A stretch of 64,000 nt of DNA from Tessaracoccus rhinocerotis. Its GTDB lineage: Bacteria; Actinomycetota; Actinomycetes; Propionibacteriales; Propionibacteriaceae. The notes under the pieces were generated by a model, which was not told the origin of the DNA, searched no databases, and saw only the letters and a program-made list of their open reading frames with translations. Shown in pieces: positions 51,801 through 60,770 of the stretch. Position 1 is the first letter of the stretch. Every line of letters starts with the position of its first letter. The stretch is from contig NZ_VKKG01000003.1 in assembly GCF_007197885.1 (NCBI RefSeq), positions 124,001-188,000 of the forward strand, given 5' to 3'. The position numbers and the translations under genes were made by a program.

Positions 51801-53035
51801 GCTGCCTCCTTGGGTAGAGCAGGTAAGTGCAGGGAGATGGCGGTGCCGCTCCCAGGGCAGGTTTCGAGGTTGAGGATCCCGTTGAGACGGTCTGCACGTT
51901 GTCGCATGCCGCGCAAGCCGAACGACGTGGAACCCACGTCTCCAGCCGGATCGAAGCCCGATCCGTCGTCCCGCACGTCCAGCACCACCTGATCAGTGTC
52001 ATAGGTCAGCGTCACGCCCACTCGGTCGGCATCAGCGTGCTTGCCGACGTTGGCCAGCGCCTCTTGGGCGACACGCAGCACGGTGGCTTCGACCTCTGGA
52101 TGCAGCGCACGCACGTTGCCGGTCACAATTACGCGTGCCTGGGGAGAATGGTCCCCGCGCCACTCCTCAACCAACGTCATGACCGCCTCGGCCAACCCCG
52201 TGGAACTCAGTGGCTCGGGCGAGAGATCCAGCACAGATCGCCGAGCGTCACCGAGCGCACTGCGGACGAGAGCGGTGGCCCGCTCCACGCGGGCGTTCGG
52301 TTCACCACTGGATTGGACGGCCTGCAGTTGGGCCAGCGCCCCGGCCAGGCTCTGCGCAATGGTGTCATGGATCTCACGGGCCAGCCGCTGTCGCTCATCG
52401 AGGATGCCAGCCTCCCGCGCCTGCTCGACCACGGTCTTGTGCAGCTCAGCGTTCTCTCGTGCGGCACTCTCCAAATCCTCGTTGAGACGCCCCAGCTGTT
52501 CGATCATTGCGACCTGTTCCTCGGTGCGCCTCCTGATCTGAGCCTGCAGGTGGTCCAGGAGCAGAACCAACCCAATGTTGACGGCAAGGAGCACCAAGAA
52601 GATGGCTCCTTGGAGCACCCCCGCAATCGGGAACCCGCCGGACTGGGAGCCGGCCAGTGTCACGGCGACCGCGAACATGCCGAGCCGCCGCCGCGCCGGA
52701 TGCTTGAGTTCTCCTAGGTCGAGATAGCCCACCCATGCGTAAATCCCGAAGAACGGGTTGATCCACGTCAGGATGAAGGCCACGATCGAGCGGCCCGCAA
52801 AGTGGATGGCCATCCTGTCGGGGTCGCGGCGCCAGTGGGGATGGGCGATAGTCCACCACCAGGACCAGGACCCAACTGCAAGGACGAGGACTGCTTGGAC
52901 GATGAGCCACGTCGGCGTGTGGACGCCGAAGAGGCTGGCCGTCGCGGACGCAATCAGCGAGGCGAGTCCAAGCAACATGAGTATGGCGTGGGGCGTTCTC
53001 CGCTCCCATCGTGTGGCGTCTTGGGGGTTGACCAT
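51797..53035 (-). CDS. DesK/NarX-type sensor histidine kinase
   Basis: 412 residues from ATG 53035, preceded by GGAGGTGAG. Five to six membrane segments (about 18-165), a coiled-coil linker (about 170-210), HisKA_3 box RLAREIHDTIAQSLAGAL, then RVAQEALANVGKHADA and VRDDGSGFDP. Forms an operon with the regulator at 51177. Confidence 0.93.
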   Translation of the reverse strand: MVNPQDATRWERRTPHAILMLLGLASLIASATASLFGVHTPTWLIVQAVLVLAVGSWSWWWTIAHPHWRRDPDRMAIHFAGRSIVAFILTWINPFFGIYAWVGYLDLGELKHPARRRLGMFAVAVTLAGSQSGGFPIAGVLQGAIFLVLLAVNIGLVLLLDHLQAQIRRRTEEQVAMIEQLGRLNEDLESAARENAELHKTVVEQAREAGILDERQRLAREIHDTIAQSLAGALAQLQAVQSSGEPNARVERATALVRSALGDARRSVLDLSPEPLSSTGLAEAVMTLVEEWRGDHSPQARVIVTGNVRALHPEVEATVLRVAQEALANVGKHADADRVGVTLTYDTDQVVLDVRDDGSGFDPAGDVGSTSFGLRGMRQRADRLNGILNLETCPGSGTAISLHLPALPKEAA

Positions 53036-53107
53036 GCGGCTCTCACCTCCGGCGGAAGGCCGACGACTATACACGGATGCCCACGCAGACGGCCTCTGAC
53101 TCGTGGT

Positions 53108-53578
53108 TCAGGACCAGCGGCCCTCGTAGTCGATGCGGCTCCAAGGCCAGTCGGTCTCCATCCATCGGGCCACCGCTCTGGCCAATGGCACGTCGAGGTG
53201 TTCGCGGTCGGCACGTACCCAGGATTGCGCGACGACGTCATGCTCGGGCGAGGGCGACGGGTAGAGGTACACACAACCGATCACGTCGCCGTCAGCCGGA
53301 TCCAGGACCGTGAATGTGAAACCCTTGCGGGCGGTGAAGTCATCCGCATGGCGGACAAGGTCACGCAGGTTGCGCCCGGGGGTCATCCCCTCGGGCGGGG
53401 GCCAGTTGCCGTCCGGGTATCCAGGCGTCGACCGGATGTGATCGATGCTCGACATCCAGGCTGCGCGGTCTGCCTCATTGTGCTGGGGCCCGAGCGGCTC
53501 CAGGCGGAAGTGCTCATGAGTCAGCATCAGGGGAGGCTCGAAGTCCTCTGGGACGAAGGTCTCGATGTTCGCAGTCAT
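53108..53578 (-). CDS. GNAT-like N-acetyltransferase
   Basis: 156 residues. The fold is suggested by LTHEHFRLEPLGPQHNEAD at the start and GFTFTVLDPADGDVIGCVYLYPS in the middle; the acetyl-CoA loop is poorly conserved (VRADREHLDVPLARAVARW). Resembles actinobacterial GNAT proteins of unknown substrate. The 210 bp to the next gene on the right hold nothing recognised. Confidence 0.7.
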   Translation of the reverse strand: MTANIETFVPEDFEPPLMLTHEHFRLEPLGPQHNEADRAAWMSSIDHIRSTPGYPDGNWPPPEGMTPGRNLRDLVRHADDFTARKGFTFTVLDPADGDVIGCVYLYPSPSPEHDVVAQSWVRADREHLDVPLARAVARWMETDWPWSRIDYEGRWS

Positions 53579-53788
53579 GACTTCATCCTCGCGGCCGCAC
53601 GGGAATCACACATCGGAAAGTCGGGCGGACCTCGAATCCCCCGAATGGCTGATCGAGAGGGACGCGCCGAACGGCCCGCTCCCTCCAACGAAGCGGACGG
53701 ATCGCCCGTGGGCTTCGTCGAAGGCGCGGCTACCGATGCTCGAGGAACGGGTCTACTTCCGCTGTTGATCATCGCCTTGGGCGTGTTG

Positions 53789-54664
53789 CTAAAGAGTTTC
53801 GGGTGGTGAGCCGGGTAGCTGGAGTGCCATATCGAACACCAGGCCCGAGTGGGTCCAGAGGAGTGCTCCGCCAGCTTCGCTTACCACTACTCGTCGAGCG
53901 TGCGGGATCCGGGTTGTGAGGAGTGCGCCGTGATCGGGCGAGTGCACTCGGTCACGGGCTCCGAATAGCACAGTGACAGGAGTCGTGATCGCGGCCAGAT
54001 CGACGGGCCAGGGCGTGGTCGCCATCATCGTGTCGGCGACGTAGCCTCCGCCGTCTCCAGCAAACCCCTCTGCGAGGGCGGTCTGATAGAGAGCGTCGAA
54101 GGCGGATGTGGTATATACGGCGCGGTCCTTCGCGTCGGCCCCATCGAGGACCATGGTGCGCATGGCATGCGGGGTGAAGGAACCCAGCAGATCCCGAGCC
54201 GCGTCCGGTGTGCCCTGCACGAGATCGGGCAGAGCACGCGCAGCCTCGGGGAGTAGCTCGCGCACTGACGGATTGGCCACTTCGTCTGCTGGCGAAGCTA
54301 GAACAAGAGTCTGTGCCCACCCCTGGGCGGCCGCGGCGAGACCGAACAGCGCGCCCTGCGAGTTCGCGACGATGGGAACGGTGGGGTTGGTCACGCCGAG
54401 CGCGACCGCGACGAAGGCGCGATAGTCGTCCGCTGTCGACGCCGGGGTGCGTGTGGGGTCGGCACCCGAACTGCCCATGCCAGGACGATCCATCGTGATG
54501 AGCCGAATCCCGCGGGTATCGAGTAGATCCTCACCAAACACCATGGACTTGCCGGTTCCCGCCCCGGCGATGTACAGGATCGGCGTCCCATCCTCGGGAC
54601 CGTGGATGAGACCGGTCAATGACCGGCCTGACGGGCGACTCACAGAAAGAGGGGACGGCATCAT
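53789..54664 (-). CDS. Alpha/beta-hydrolase
   Basis: 291 residues. Nucleophile elbow is VANSQGALFG (Ser102, with Gln where Gly/Met is usual), acid candidate in LFGARDRVHSPDH, catalytic His candidate in GGALLWTHSG. The oxyanion region HG..P is replaced by YIAGAGTG. Typical of proline-iminopeptidase/haloperoxidase-like hydrolases. No signal peptide. Confidence 0.87.
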   Translation of the reverse strand: MMPSPLSVSRPSGRSLTGLIHGPEDGTPILYIAGAGTGKSMVFGEDLLDTRGIRLITMDRPGMGSSGADPTRTPASTADDYRAFVAVALGVTNPTVPIVANSQGALFGLAAAAQGWAQTLVLASPADEVANPSVRELLPEAARALPDLVQGTPDAARDLLGSFTPHAMRTMVLDGADAKDRAVYTTSAFDALYQTALAEGFAGDGGGYVADTMMATTPWPVDLAAITTPVTVLFGARDRVHSPDHGALLTTRIPHARRVVVSEAGGALLWTHSGLVFDMALQLPGSPPETL

Positions 54665-54766
54665 CCGATTCTATGGCGGATCAGGTCCTCTCATCATGCG
54701 GTAACAGGGCGGCCTCAACCTTCTTGCCAGAGTGGTGTGCGTATCTGCGAGCACGGCCCACACGCT

Positions 54767-54910
54767 CTAGCGTGCGGTGCCAACCCAGTGGAGGGTGGCA
54801 GCGAAGCAGAGTCCCGCGTGGTAGTTGCGGGCGAGTTTGTCTGATCCCATCGCGATGCCCCGCCATTGCCCGAGTTACCCGAAGCAGCACTCCACCACGT
54901 TAGCCCGCGG
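54767..54910 (-). pseudogene. C-terminal remnant of an IS5-type transposase
   Basis: The minus strand reads NVVECCFG-stop-LGQWRGIAMGSDKLARNY, then HAGLCFAATLHWVGTAR and a stop at 54767. This matches the C-terminal end of IS5/IS1182-like DDE transposases (NVVERCFNRLKQWRGIA..), with an in-frame TAA. No upstream catalytic part or inverted repeats seen. A footprint of an older insertion. Confidence 0.75.
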
Positions 54911-55051
54911 TAGCGGAGCTTCTGCGCGTCACCAAAGCCGATCGACGTCCGCGCTTCTTCCGGCGATGTGCATGCCTCATCAGAAATCACACCGCGAGAC
55001 ACGAACCAAGACCTCACCCACGAATCACCGAATCGGGTTTGGCAACACGGC

Positions 55052-55810
55052 CTAGCGCCAGCGGAATGTCCGGTAAGCGATGAGTGCACAGGGCACGGCC
55101 CAGCCGAGGAGCACGAGGAGCTGCGCCCAAGGGAAGGGCTGTCCGTACCAGGCTGCCGACAGCGACTGGGAGGCTGCACCGAGCGGTGTGAACCCCGCGA
55201 TCTGACGCAAGGTTTCGTTCATGAGCGGTCCGGGCGTCCAGACCCCGGCGCTGAAGAGGGAGGCGATGAAGATCAGCATGCCGATCCCGTTGGCGTTCTG
55301 GGCGCTGGATGCACGGGCTGCGACGATGGCGCCGAGCGACAGCATCGCGACTGCCGCGAGGCAGAAGGTGGCGAGCACGAGCGGAACTGATCGCGGTGCC
55401 TGTGCGCCGAGGAGCGCCATCGCCACGCCGGTCGCTGCGACTGCCCCGGCAAGGAGCGATGCAGCAGACACGATCAACTGGGCCCCGAGTACGCGGTGCG
55501 GGCCCACCGGCGTGCTGCCCAAGCGGCGCAGCACGCCCAGTTCCCGATAGCCGCCCATCGCGGAGGGGAAGTTCGTCAGCGCGACGCTGCCCAGCACGAC
55601 CGTGAGGGCAATGGGGACGAAGAGGTCGATGACGCGCAGACCCTCGAACACTGGATCGCTGATCCCCGTGACGGGTTCGCGGGTGCCGGGGATAACAAAT
55701 CCCTGCACCAGGAGGAGGGCCGCGGGGAAAGCGAGTGCCATGAAGAGGGCGTTCGGGTTGCGCAACAGGAGGGTCGTCTCCATGCGCGTCAGGGCGCTGA
55801 GGGCGTTCAT
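55052..55810 (-). CDS. ABC-2 type exporter permease
   Basis: 252 residues, six membrane helices, with the amphipathic N-terminal RMETTLLLRNPNALFM and the loop MGGYRELGVLRRLGSTP typical of ABC-2 permeases. Overlaps the ATPase gene by 4 bp. Likely drug or peptide exporter, possibly controlled by the two-component pair at 51-53 kb. Confidence 0.92.
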   Translation of the reverse strand: MNALSALTRMETTLLLRNPNALFMALAFPAALLLVQGFVIPGTREPVTGISDPVFEGLRVIDLFVPIALTVVLGSVALTNFPSAMGGYRELGVLRRLGSTPVGPHRVLGAQLIVSAASLLAGAVAATGVAMALLGAQAPRSVPLVLATFCLAAVAMLSLGAIVAARASSAQNANGIGMLIFIASLFSAGVWTPGPLMNETLRQIAGFTPLGAASQSLSAAWYGQPFPWAQLLVLLGWAVPCALIAYRTFRWR

Positions 55811-56583
55811 GCGGATGCTCCTTCGTAGTGGGTCTGGTTGGCATCGACCAGCGCAAGGTAGGCGTCCTCGAGGTTGTCGATCTCCGGGTTTGCCTCCGCA
55901 GCGCGGGCAATCAGGTGCTCAGGGGTGCCGTCGAAGATGGTCCGACCGTCGGCGATGATCGCCAAGCGGTCGCAGAGTCGTTCGACTTCATCGAGGAAGT
56001 GGCTCACGAGCAGGACGGTGATCCCAGACGCGCGAATTCGCTCGACCAACGCCCACACGTCGCGGCGGCCTTGGGGATCGAGGCCGGTGGTCAACTCGTC
56101 GAGGATGGCGACCCGGGGATTGCCGATGAGGGCCAAGGCTATGGACAGCCGCTGGCGCTCGCCACCCGACAGTGCGCTGAAAGCTGCCTTCCTCCGGTGG
56201 GTCAGCCCCACCGTGTCGAGCAGTTCCGGTACTGCTGCGGGCTTGGGATAGAAGGAGGCGAAGACGCGTAGGGCCTCCTCAACGCGCAGAGTGGAGGGCA
56301 AGGCGCTCGTCTGCATCTGGTAGCCGACCAGGGAGCGCAGGACCGTCCCCTCTTGGGAGGGGTGCCGCCCGAGGACGCTGATGCCACCGTCGTCTGACTC
56401 AAGCATTCCGCTGATGCATTCGACCGTGGTCGTCTTTCCAGCACCATTGGGACCGAGGAGGCCGAAGATCTCACCGGCGTCCACTGCGAAGGAGACATCG
56501 GCAACGGCGACCTTAGGGCCGAAGGCCTTGCGCAGCCCTCGCACGGCGATGACGGGCTGATGAGAGGGTGTTGTTCTGATCAT
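55807..56583 (-). CDS. ABC exporter ATPase
   Basis: 258 residues from ATG 56583 (MIRTTPSHQP); ATG 56592 adds three residues. Walker A LLGPNGAGKTTT, Q-loop YQMQTSALP, signature ALSGGERQRLSIA, Walker B VAILDELTTGLDP (Leu in place of the usual Pro after Glu) and His in LVSHFLDE. Partner permease overlaps downstream. Divergent from a truncated second ATPase. Confidence 0.94.
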   Translation of the reverse strand: MIRTTPSHQPVIAVRGLRKAFGPKVAVADVSFAVDAGEIFGLLGPNGAGKTTTVECISGMLESDDGGISVLGRHPSQEGTVLRSLVGYQMQTSALPSTLRVEEALRVFASFYPKPAAVPELLDTVGLTHRRKAAFSALSGGERQRLSIALALIGNPRVAILDELTTGLDPQGRRDVWALVERIRASGITVLLVSHFLDEVERLCDRLAIIADGRTIFDGTPEHLIARAAEANPEIDNLEDAYLALVDANQTHYEGASA

Positions 56584-56716
56584 GCATTCCATGTTTCGCC
56601 GTGCTCCCTGCAGAAACATCAGGGAGGTGGCCAGGCCTCCCCCCACCCAATCGGCGGACTCGGAATTGGATGAACGTCCGATCAGCAGAGGTGGGGGTTC
56701 GACCAAGGTGGGGCAC

Positions 56717-57085
56717 ATGACAGCCACCAACCAATCCTCCTTGGAACTCAAGGCAGTGTCGGTCCGGGTCGGAGGACGCGCCACCGGTTACGAACTGTTT
56801 GCACCGCTCTCGGAGTCCTTCGAGCCGCAGCAGGTGACAGCCATCATGGGCACATCAGGATCTGGCAAGAGCACTCTGCTTCACGTAGCAGCAGGGTTAC
56901 GTCCGCCGACGAGCGGCGGCGTCCTACTGGGCGGCCAGGACTTGACCCTGCTGTCCGAGCGTCGCCTCAGTCAGGTCCGACGAGATCAGTTCGGGTTCGT
57001 ATTCCAGACCTACAACCTCCTGCCCTCACTGACGGTCTACGACAACGTTGCGCTCCCGTTGCGACTGCGCCGCGACAGACAGGTG
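56717..57085 (+). pseudogene. ABC transporter ATPase truncated after the Q-loop (MacB/LolD type)
   Basis: Starts at ATG 56717 after AAGGTGGGG. Walker A is GTSGSGKSTL and the Q-loop region GFVFQTYNLLPSLTVYDNVALPL is intact, but homology stops at about 57085, so the signature, Walker B and His switch are lost. The frame does not stop: it continues into the kinase gene to 57574, giving a 285-residue chimeric open frame. Looks like a recombination scar at the right edge of the accessory segment. Confidence 0.85.
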
Positions 57086-57112
57086 CGGGCCCTGCGTGTG
57101 ACAATTGCCGGC

Positions 57113-57574
57113 ATGCAGCGAGTCGTCTTCATGTGCGGCCCGGCGGGCTCGGGCAAGTCCACCCGGGCGCGCCGGCTGGAAGCCGAGGGCATGGCGAGGC
57201 TGTCGTTCGACCAGACGGCATGGGAGCTCGGGCATCGCAGCATGCCGCTTCCGGCCGAGGTGCACCGGCAGATCGCGCGGCAACTGAGGTCGGAGCTCGA
57301 GCGCCTGCTGCAGGAGGGCCGCGACGTCGTGCTCGACTTCTCGTTCTGGTCCCGCCGGATGCGCGACGAGTGGCGCGCCGTCGTCGAGCAGCACGGGTTG
57401 GTTCCCGAGACGGTCTACCTCGCCACCGACCGCGAGACCGTCCTCGCCCGGATCCGTGAGCGGGCTGGTGGCGACGGGGACGACTTCGAGCTCGACCACG
57501 AGACGGCTGCCCGCTACTTCGACAACTTCCAGCCGCCGACCCCTGAGGAGGGGCCGCTCACCGTGGTCAGCTGA
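57113..57574 (+). CDS. P-loop kinase (AAA/zeta-toxin-like, YbaK-type ATP-binding protein)
   Basis: 153 residues from ATG 57113 (MQRVVFMCGPAGSGKSTRARRLE). Walker A is GPAGSGKST; a second acidic motif is DVVLDFSFWSRRMRDEW and an Arg-rich lid follows (LARIRERAG). Resembles small nucleoside/aminoglycoside-like or zeta-toxin-like kinases widespread in actinobacteria. No antitoxin neighbour. It stays in frame with the upstream ATPase fragment, so a longer fusion product is possible. Ends 8 bp inside the convergent APH-like gene. Confidence 0.8.
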   Translation: MQRVVFMCGPAGSGKSTRARRLEAEGMARLSFDQTAWELGHRSMPLPAEVHRQIARQLRSELERLLQEGRDVVLDFSFWSRRMRDEWRAVVEQHGLVPETVYLATDRETVLARIRERAGGDGDDFELDHETAARYFDNFQPPTPEEGPLTVVS

Positions 57575-58442
57575 CCACCGGGTCGTCGAGGATCTCCGGA
57601 AGGGCGCGGGAATGGACGTCGAAGAGTGGGCTGTCCGGGTCCGCGACAGTGACCAGCGCCTTCCACAACGCCCAGGCTCGCGCCCGGCGCCACGTGTCGT
57701 CGTCGAGCCCGACGGTCTCCCGGAAGACTCGCCGGTCGGAGCCGTCGAACATCGTCCAGGCGGCGACCAGGTCGCAGGCCGGATCGCCGACGCCGCAGGT
57801 CCCGAAGTCGATCAGGGCGCTGAGCCGGCCGTCGGCGTCCACGAGCAGGTTCCCGACGGCGACGTCGCCGTGGAACCAGACGGGATCCGCCGACCACGCG
57901 CTGGAAGTGCCCTCGCGCCAGATCGCCCGCGCGGCTGCTGCCTGCCCCGAATGGGCCGGATCCCCGAGGCAGCGCTGGACCTCGTCCGCGTACGCGCTGG
58001 GATGCGTCCCGCGCAGGAATGAGTGCCGACCGGCCCACGGGCCGCCCCCGGCAGGCACGTCGCGAAGCGCGCGCAGGGTCCGGCCGAGGTCGCGAGCGAG
58101 CTCGGTGCCGTCGACCCCGGCCGTCGCGTCAGGAGTGTTCCCGGGCAGCCAGCGCCTCACCGACCACGGACGGGGGAGGGCTGCGGACGGCCCGACGGAG
58201 TGGACCACCTCCGGCACCGCGACCGGCAACCGCCCCGCCAACCTGGGCAGGACCGAGTCCTCCTTCTCGATGCCGGCCGCATAGGCGTCCGCGCTCGGGA
58301 TCCGGACGGACAGCTCGTCACCGAGCCGGAAGGTGCGGTTGTCCCAGCCCTGTGGCTCAACCGGTTCGACGGCGAGCTGGGCGAACTGTGGCAGCTCGCG
58401 CCCGACGAGGCCGGCGACGAGCTCGGCAGTGAGTTCGGGCAT
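57567..58442 (-). CDS. Aminoglycoside phosphotransferase-family protein
   Basis: 291 residues of the APH/choline-kinase fold. Brenner-type catalytic motif WFHGDVAVGNLLV (Asp and Asn) and metal Asp in LIDFGTCGVGDPACDL. The nucleotide-binding strand DNRTFRLGDELSVRIPS resembles sugar/antibiotic kinases such as macrolide 2'-phosphotransferase relatives. Substrate unknown. Core-like GC content. Confidence 0.88.
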   Translation of the reverse strand: MPELTAELVAGLVGRELPQFAQLAVEPVEPQGWDNRTFRLGDELSVRIPSADAYAAGIEKEDSVLPRLAGRLPVAVPEVVHSVGPSAALPRPWSVRRWLPGNTPDATAGVDGTELARDLGRTLRALRDVPAGGGPWAGRHSFLRGTHPSAYADEVQRCLGDPAHSGQAAAARAIWREGTSSAWSADPVWFHGDVAVGNLLVDADGRLSALIDFGTCGVGDPACDLVAAWTMFDGSDRRVFRETVGLDDDTWRRARAWALWKALVTVADPDSPLFDVHSRALPEILDDPVVS

Positions 58443-58505
58443 GACCGGAGCCTAGTGCGGAGGAGCCGGGCGCGGGTAGGCTCGGCAGCACCGCAAGGAG
58501 GCGCC

Positions 58506-58697
58506 GTGTCAGACTTCTTCTCCATCTTCCAGCCGGGGATGCAGTACGTCCGCGAGCAGCGGGACTTCGAGAAGGTCCGGTTCGTGGAGTCGGAGGACGG
58601 CGCACCCGGCGGCCCGTCCCCGGTGGACTTCGAGGCGGGCCGCGTGACCATCGACGTGGTCCCGCGCGACGACGAACCGACCGACGATCAGGCCTGA
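58506..58697 (+). CDS. Small actinobacterial hypothetical protein (DUF6191-like)
   Basis: 63 residues from GTG 58506 with AAGGAGG six bp upstream. Pattern FFSIFQPGMQYVREQRDFEKV then an acidic, proline-rich tail resembles short actinobacterial proteins with the FxPGxxHxxxE pattern. No catalytic motif. Three bases separate it from the SRPBCC gene. Confidence 0.7.
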   Translation: MSDFFSIFQPGMQYVREQRDFEKVRFVESEDGAPGGPSPVDFEAGRVTIDVVPRDDEPTDDQA

Positions 58698-58700
58698 GGG

Positions 58701-59162
58701 ATGGCCTCCGCGGACCACCACCACACCGTCGCACGCCCGGGGGAGTCGCGCGCATTCCACTTCGAGTCCCGGTGGCTGGTCGACGCCCGTGTCGACAGGG
58801 CCTGGGAGGCCTTGGTCGACGTCGCGGGCTGGTCGGACTGGTGGCCGGGCGTTCGTGCTCGTGCGGGAGCCGGGCGCCGGGTGTCCCTCGTGGCCCTGAG
58901 CCCGCTGGGTTTCAGCCTCGCGTTCGAGGTCGAACCGACGGTGGTCGAGCCCCCGCACCGGACGGAGTTCGTGGCCGAAGGAGACCTCCGCGGCCACGGC
59001 AGCTGGACCTGCCACGCGCAGGGGCAAGGGACTCGGATGGAGATCGTGTGGTGCGTCTGCTCCGGCCGTCTGCCGATCAGGTTCAGCCGGCCGCTGGCGT
59101 CCTGGGCCCACGGCGCTCTGATGCGGCGCGGCGAGCGGGGGCTGCGGGCAGCACTCCGGTGA
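58701..59162 (+). CDS. SRPBCC (START-like) family protein
   Basis: 153 residues. The fold is suggested by SRWLVDARVDRAWEALVDVAGWSDWWPGV at the N-terminus and the C-terminal helix RPLASWAHGALMRRGERGL. A hydrophobic-ligand-binding role is likely. Co-directional with the small gene 3 bp upstream. A strong inverted repeat follows at 59215. Confidence 0.87.
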   Translation: MASADHHHTVARPGESRAFHFESRWLVDARVDRAWEALVDVAGWSDWWPGVRARAGAGRRVSLVALSPLGFSLAFEVEPTVVEPPHRTEFVAEGDLRGHGSWTCHAQGQGTRMEIVWCVCSGRLPIRFSRPLASWAHGALMRRGERGLRAALR

Positions 59163-59214
59163 AGCTTGTCGGGCCAGCGGCCGGGGCCGATCTCGGCGGC
59201 GAGGGCGAAGGTCC

Positions 59215-59246
59215 GGGGGTGTGGACACGAACTCGCCCACACCCCC
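59215..59246. terminator. Probable bidirectional terminator
   Basis: Perfect 10-bp inverted repeat GGGGGTGTGG / CCACACCCCC (59215-59224, 59237-59246) with a 12-nt loop, between the convergent SRPBCC and esterase genes. No T-run follows on either strand, so termination is likely but not certain. Confidence 0.6.
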
Positions 59247-59255
59247 GTCAGAGGG

Positions 59256-60770
59256 TCACTGGTTCCAGTAACCCACGTTGAACACGACCTTCTCCGCAGT
59301 CATGGTCAGTTCCGCCGCTTCCTCCGCGGACAGCTTGCCGGGGTTGGTCAGCGCCTGCACCTGGTCGACGAAGGCGTCCAGCGCACCCAGTGCGCCGCTG
59401 GTGTTGCCCCGCTCGACCTGCTTGTACGCCTGGTCGAGCTTGACCGTGAGCGCGTTCTTCAGACCCTTGGTGAGGCTGGTGTCCGCGACACCGTCCCGGA
59501 GCTGACCGATCTCGTCGGAGAGGAACGCTCCCGGCTTCCACAAGTAGTCGCGAGCGAAGATCGTGAACAGCTGGTTCCAGGCGTTGAAGTCATGGGCTCC
59601 GGCCACCATGACGTTCTCGACGATTCCGACTGCGTCACGCACGGCGACTGCGTCGGGGTTCGGCAGGCCGAAGTCCCAGGCACCGCCACCGTAGAGGATG
59701 TACGGCACGGCGAGGTTGGGCGTGTCGGGGTTGATGCTGACTCCGCCACTCCAGGGACCGTAGTAGCCGAACATCGTCGGGTCGTAGTTCACGATGTTGG
59801 ACGTTACGAAGCTGCCCATGGACAGGCCCGCGAAGGCCCGTTGCGTGGGGTGCGACGAGACGTTGTAGTTGCTCTCGACGAACGGGATGATGACTTCGCG
59901 CAGGTTGGGGTACCCGTCCTGTGCCGACCCGAGGTAGTTGGCGTTGGTCGTGATGACGACCGCCGGCTCGGTGAGTCCGTCCTGGATCAGGTTGTCCATG
60001 ATGACCGGGACGCTGCCGATGTTCATCCAGTCGGACTGGTCCTGGCCGCCGCCGTGTTGCATGTAGATGGTCTTGTACGGCGTGCTGCGATTCTCGTCGT
60101 AGTTCGGCGGCAGGTAGACGCCGAGGGTCCGGGTGGTGCCGTTTACCTCGAACGGCACGTAGCTCCAGTTGGCCTCGGGCGAACCCGGGCGGGGGTTCTC
60201 GATCTCGCGCGCCGCCATCGGAGCGTAGTCCTGCTTCTGGGCGTCGTAGGGCACGTTGACCTTGTTGAAGGCGCGGCGGGCAGTTCCGGTCAGGCCGTCG
60301 GGGGCGTAGATCGGCGGGTTGGCGGGATCAGTGACCCACAGCTGCCTGTTGCCGTCGACGTAGAACCAGTACTGGTTGGCGCCGGCGGCCAGCGGGACCT
60401 CGGTGACCCAGTAGCCGTCGCCGACCTCGGTCATCGCCGCCTCGTAGGCGCCGCCACCGCGCATCAGACCGGGCCGGTACTGGTCGGGTTGGTAGACGGT
60501 GGTGTTGCTCCGGTCCTCCCAGTCCCGCAGCAGGATGTCCGCGACGAACGTCACGGTGGTGGCGTCGGGGTCGTGGTAGACGAACTGCACGGTGTAGCCG
60601 GTCGGCGAGTTCGGGTCGGCGATGACCGTGGGGCCGGGGGTGAGGGCTGCCTCGTCGTCGGCCATTGCCGACGTCGAGGACATGCTCACTGCCATTGCCA
60701 GGGCGGTGAGAAGGGTCCCGAACAGCTTGGCGCTGCGGGTCAGGGGGCTTTGGCCAGTTGAGTCCCTCAT
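59256..60770 (-). CDS. Secreted CBM48-esterase-like alpha/beta hydrolase, 5' end replaced by IS
   Basis: 504 residues as now read from ATG 60770, which lies inside IS copy 2 and contributes MRDST. A signal peptide follows (RSAKLFGTLLTALAMAVS, cleavage near AMA-DDE, residue 37). An N-terminal carbohydrate-binding-like region (~45-165) precedes an esterase domain resembling the feruloyl/enterochelin type: nucleophile in FAGLSMGSFVTS and His in GAHDFNAWNQLF. A ~60-residue helical C-terminus ends the protein. The original start appears to be GTG 62224 beyond the IS. Expression now depends on the element. Confidence 0.85.
   Translation of the reverse strand: MRDSTGQSPLTRSAKLFGTLLTALAMAVSMSSTSAMADDEAALTPGPTVIADPNSPTGYTVQFVYHDPDATTVTFVADILLRDWEDRSNTTVYQPDQYRPGLMRGGGAYEAAMTEVGDGYWVTEVPLAAGANQYWFYVDGNRQLWVTDPANPPIYAPDGLTGTARRAFNKVNVPYDAQKQDYAPMAAREIENPRPGSPEANWSYVPFEVNGTTRTLGVYLPPNYDENRSTPYKTIYMQHGGGQDQSDWMNIGSVPVIMDNLIQDGLTEPAVVITTNANYLGSAQDGYPNLREVIIPFVESNYNVSSHPTQRAFAGLSMGSFVTSNIVNYDPTMFGYYGPWSGGVSINPDTPNLAVPYILYGGGAWDFGLPNPDAVAVRDAVGIVENVMVAGAHDFNAWNQLFTIFARDYLWKPGAFLSDEIGQLRDGVADTSLTKGLKNALTVKLDQAYKQVERGNTSGALGALDAFVDQVQALTNPGKLSAEEAAELTMTAEKVVFNVGYWNQ

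Noticed and set aside
53789-54664. P-loop-like GAGTGKS in the alpha/beta-hydrolase
   Set aside because: Spacing does not fit GxxxxGK[ST], and it lies at the oxyanion-loop position of a clear hydrolase fold.
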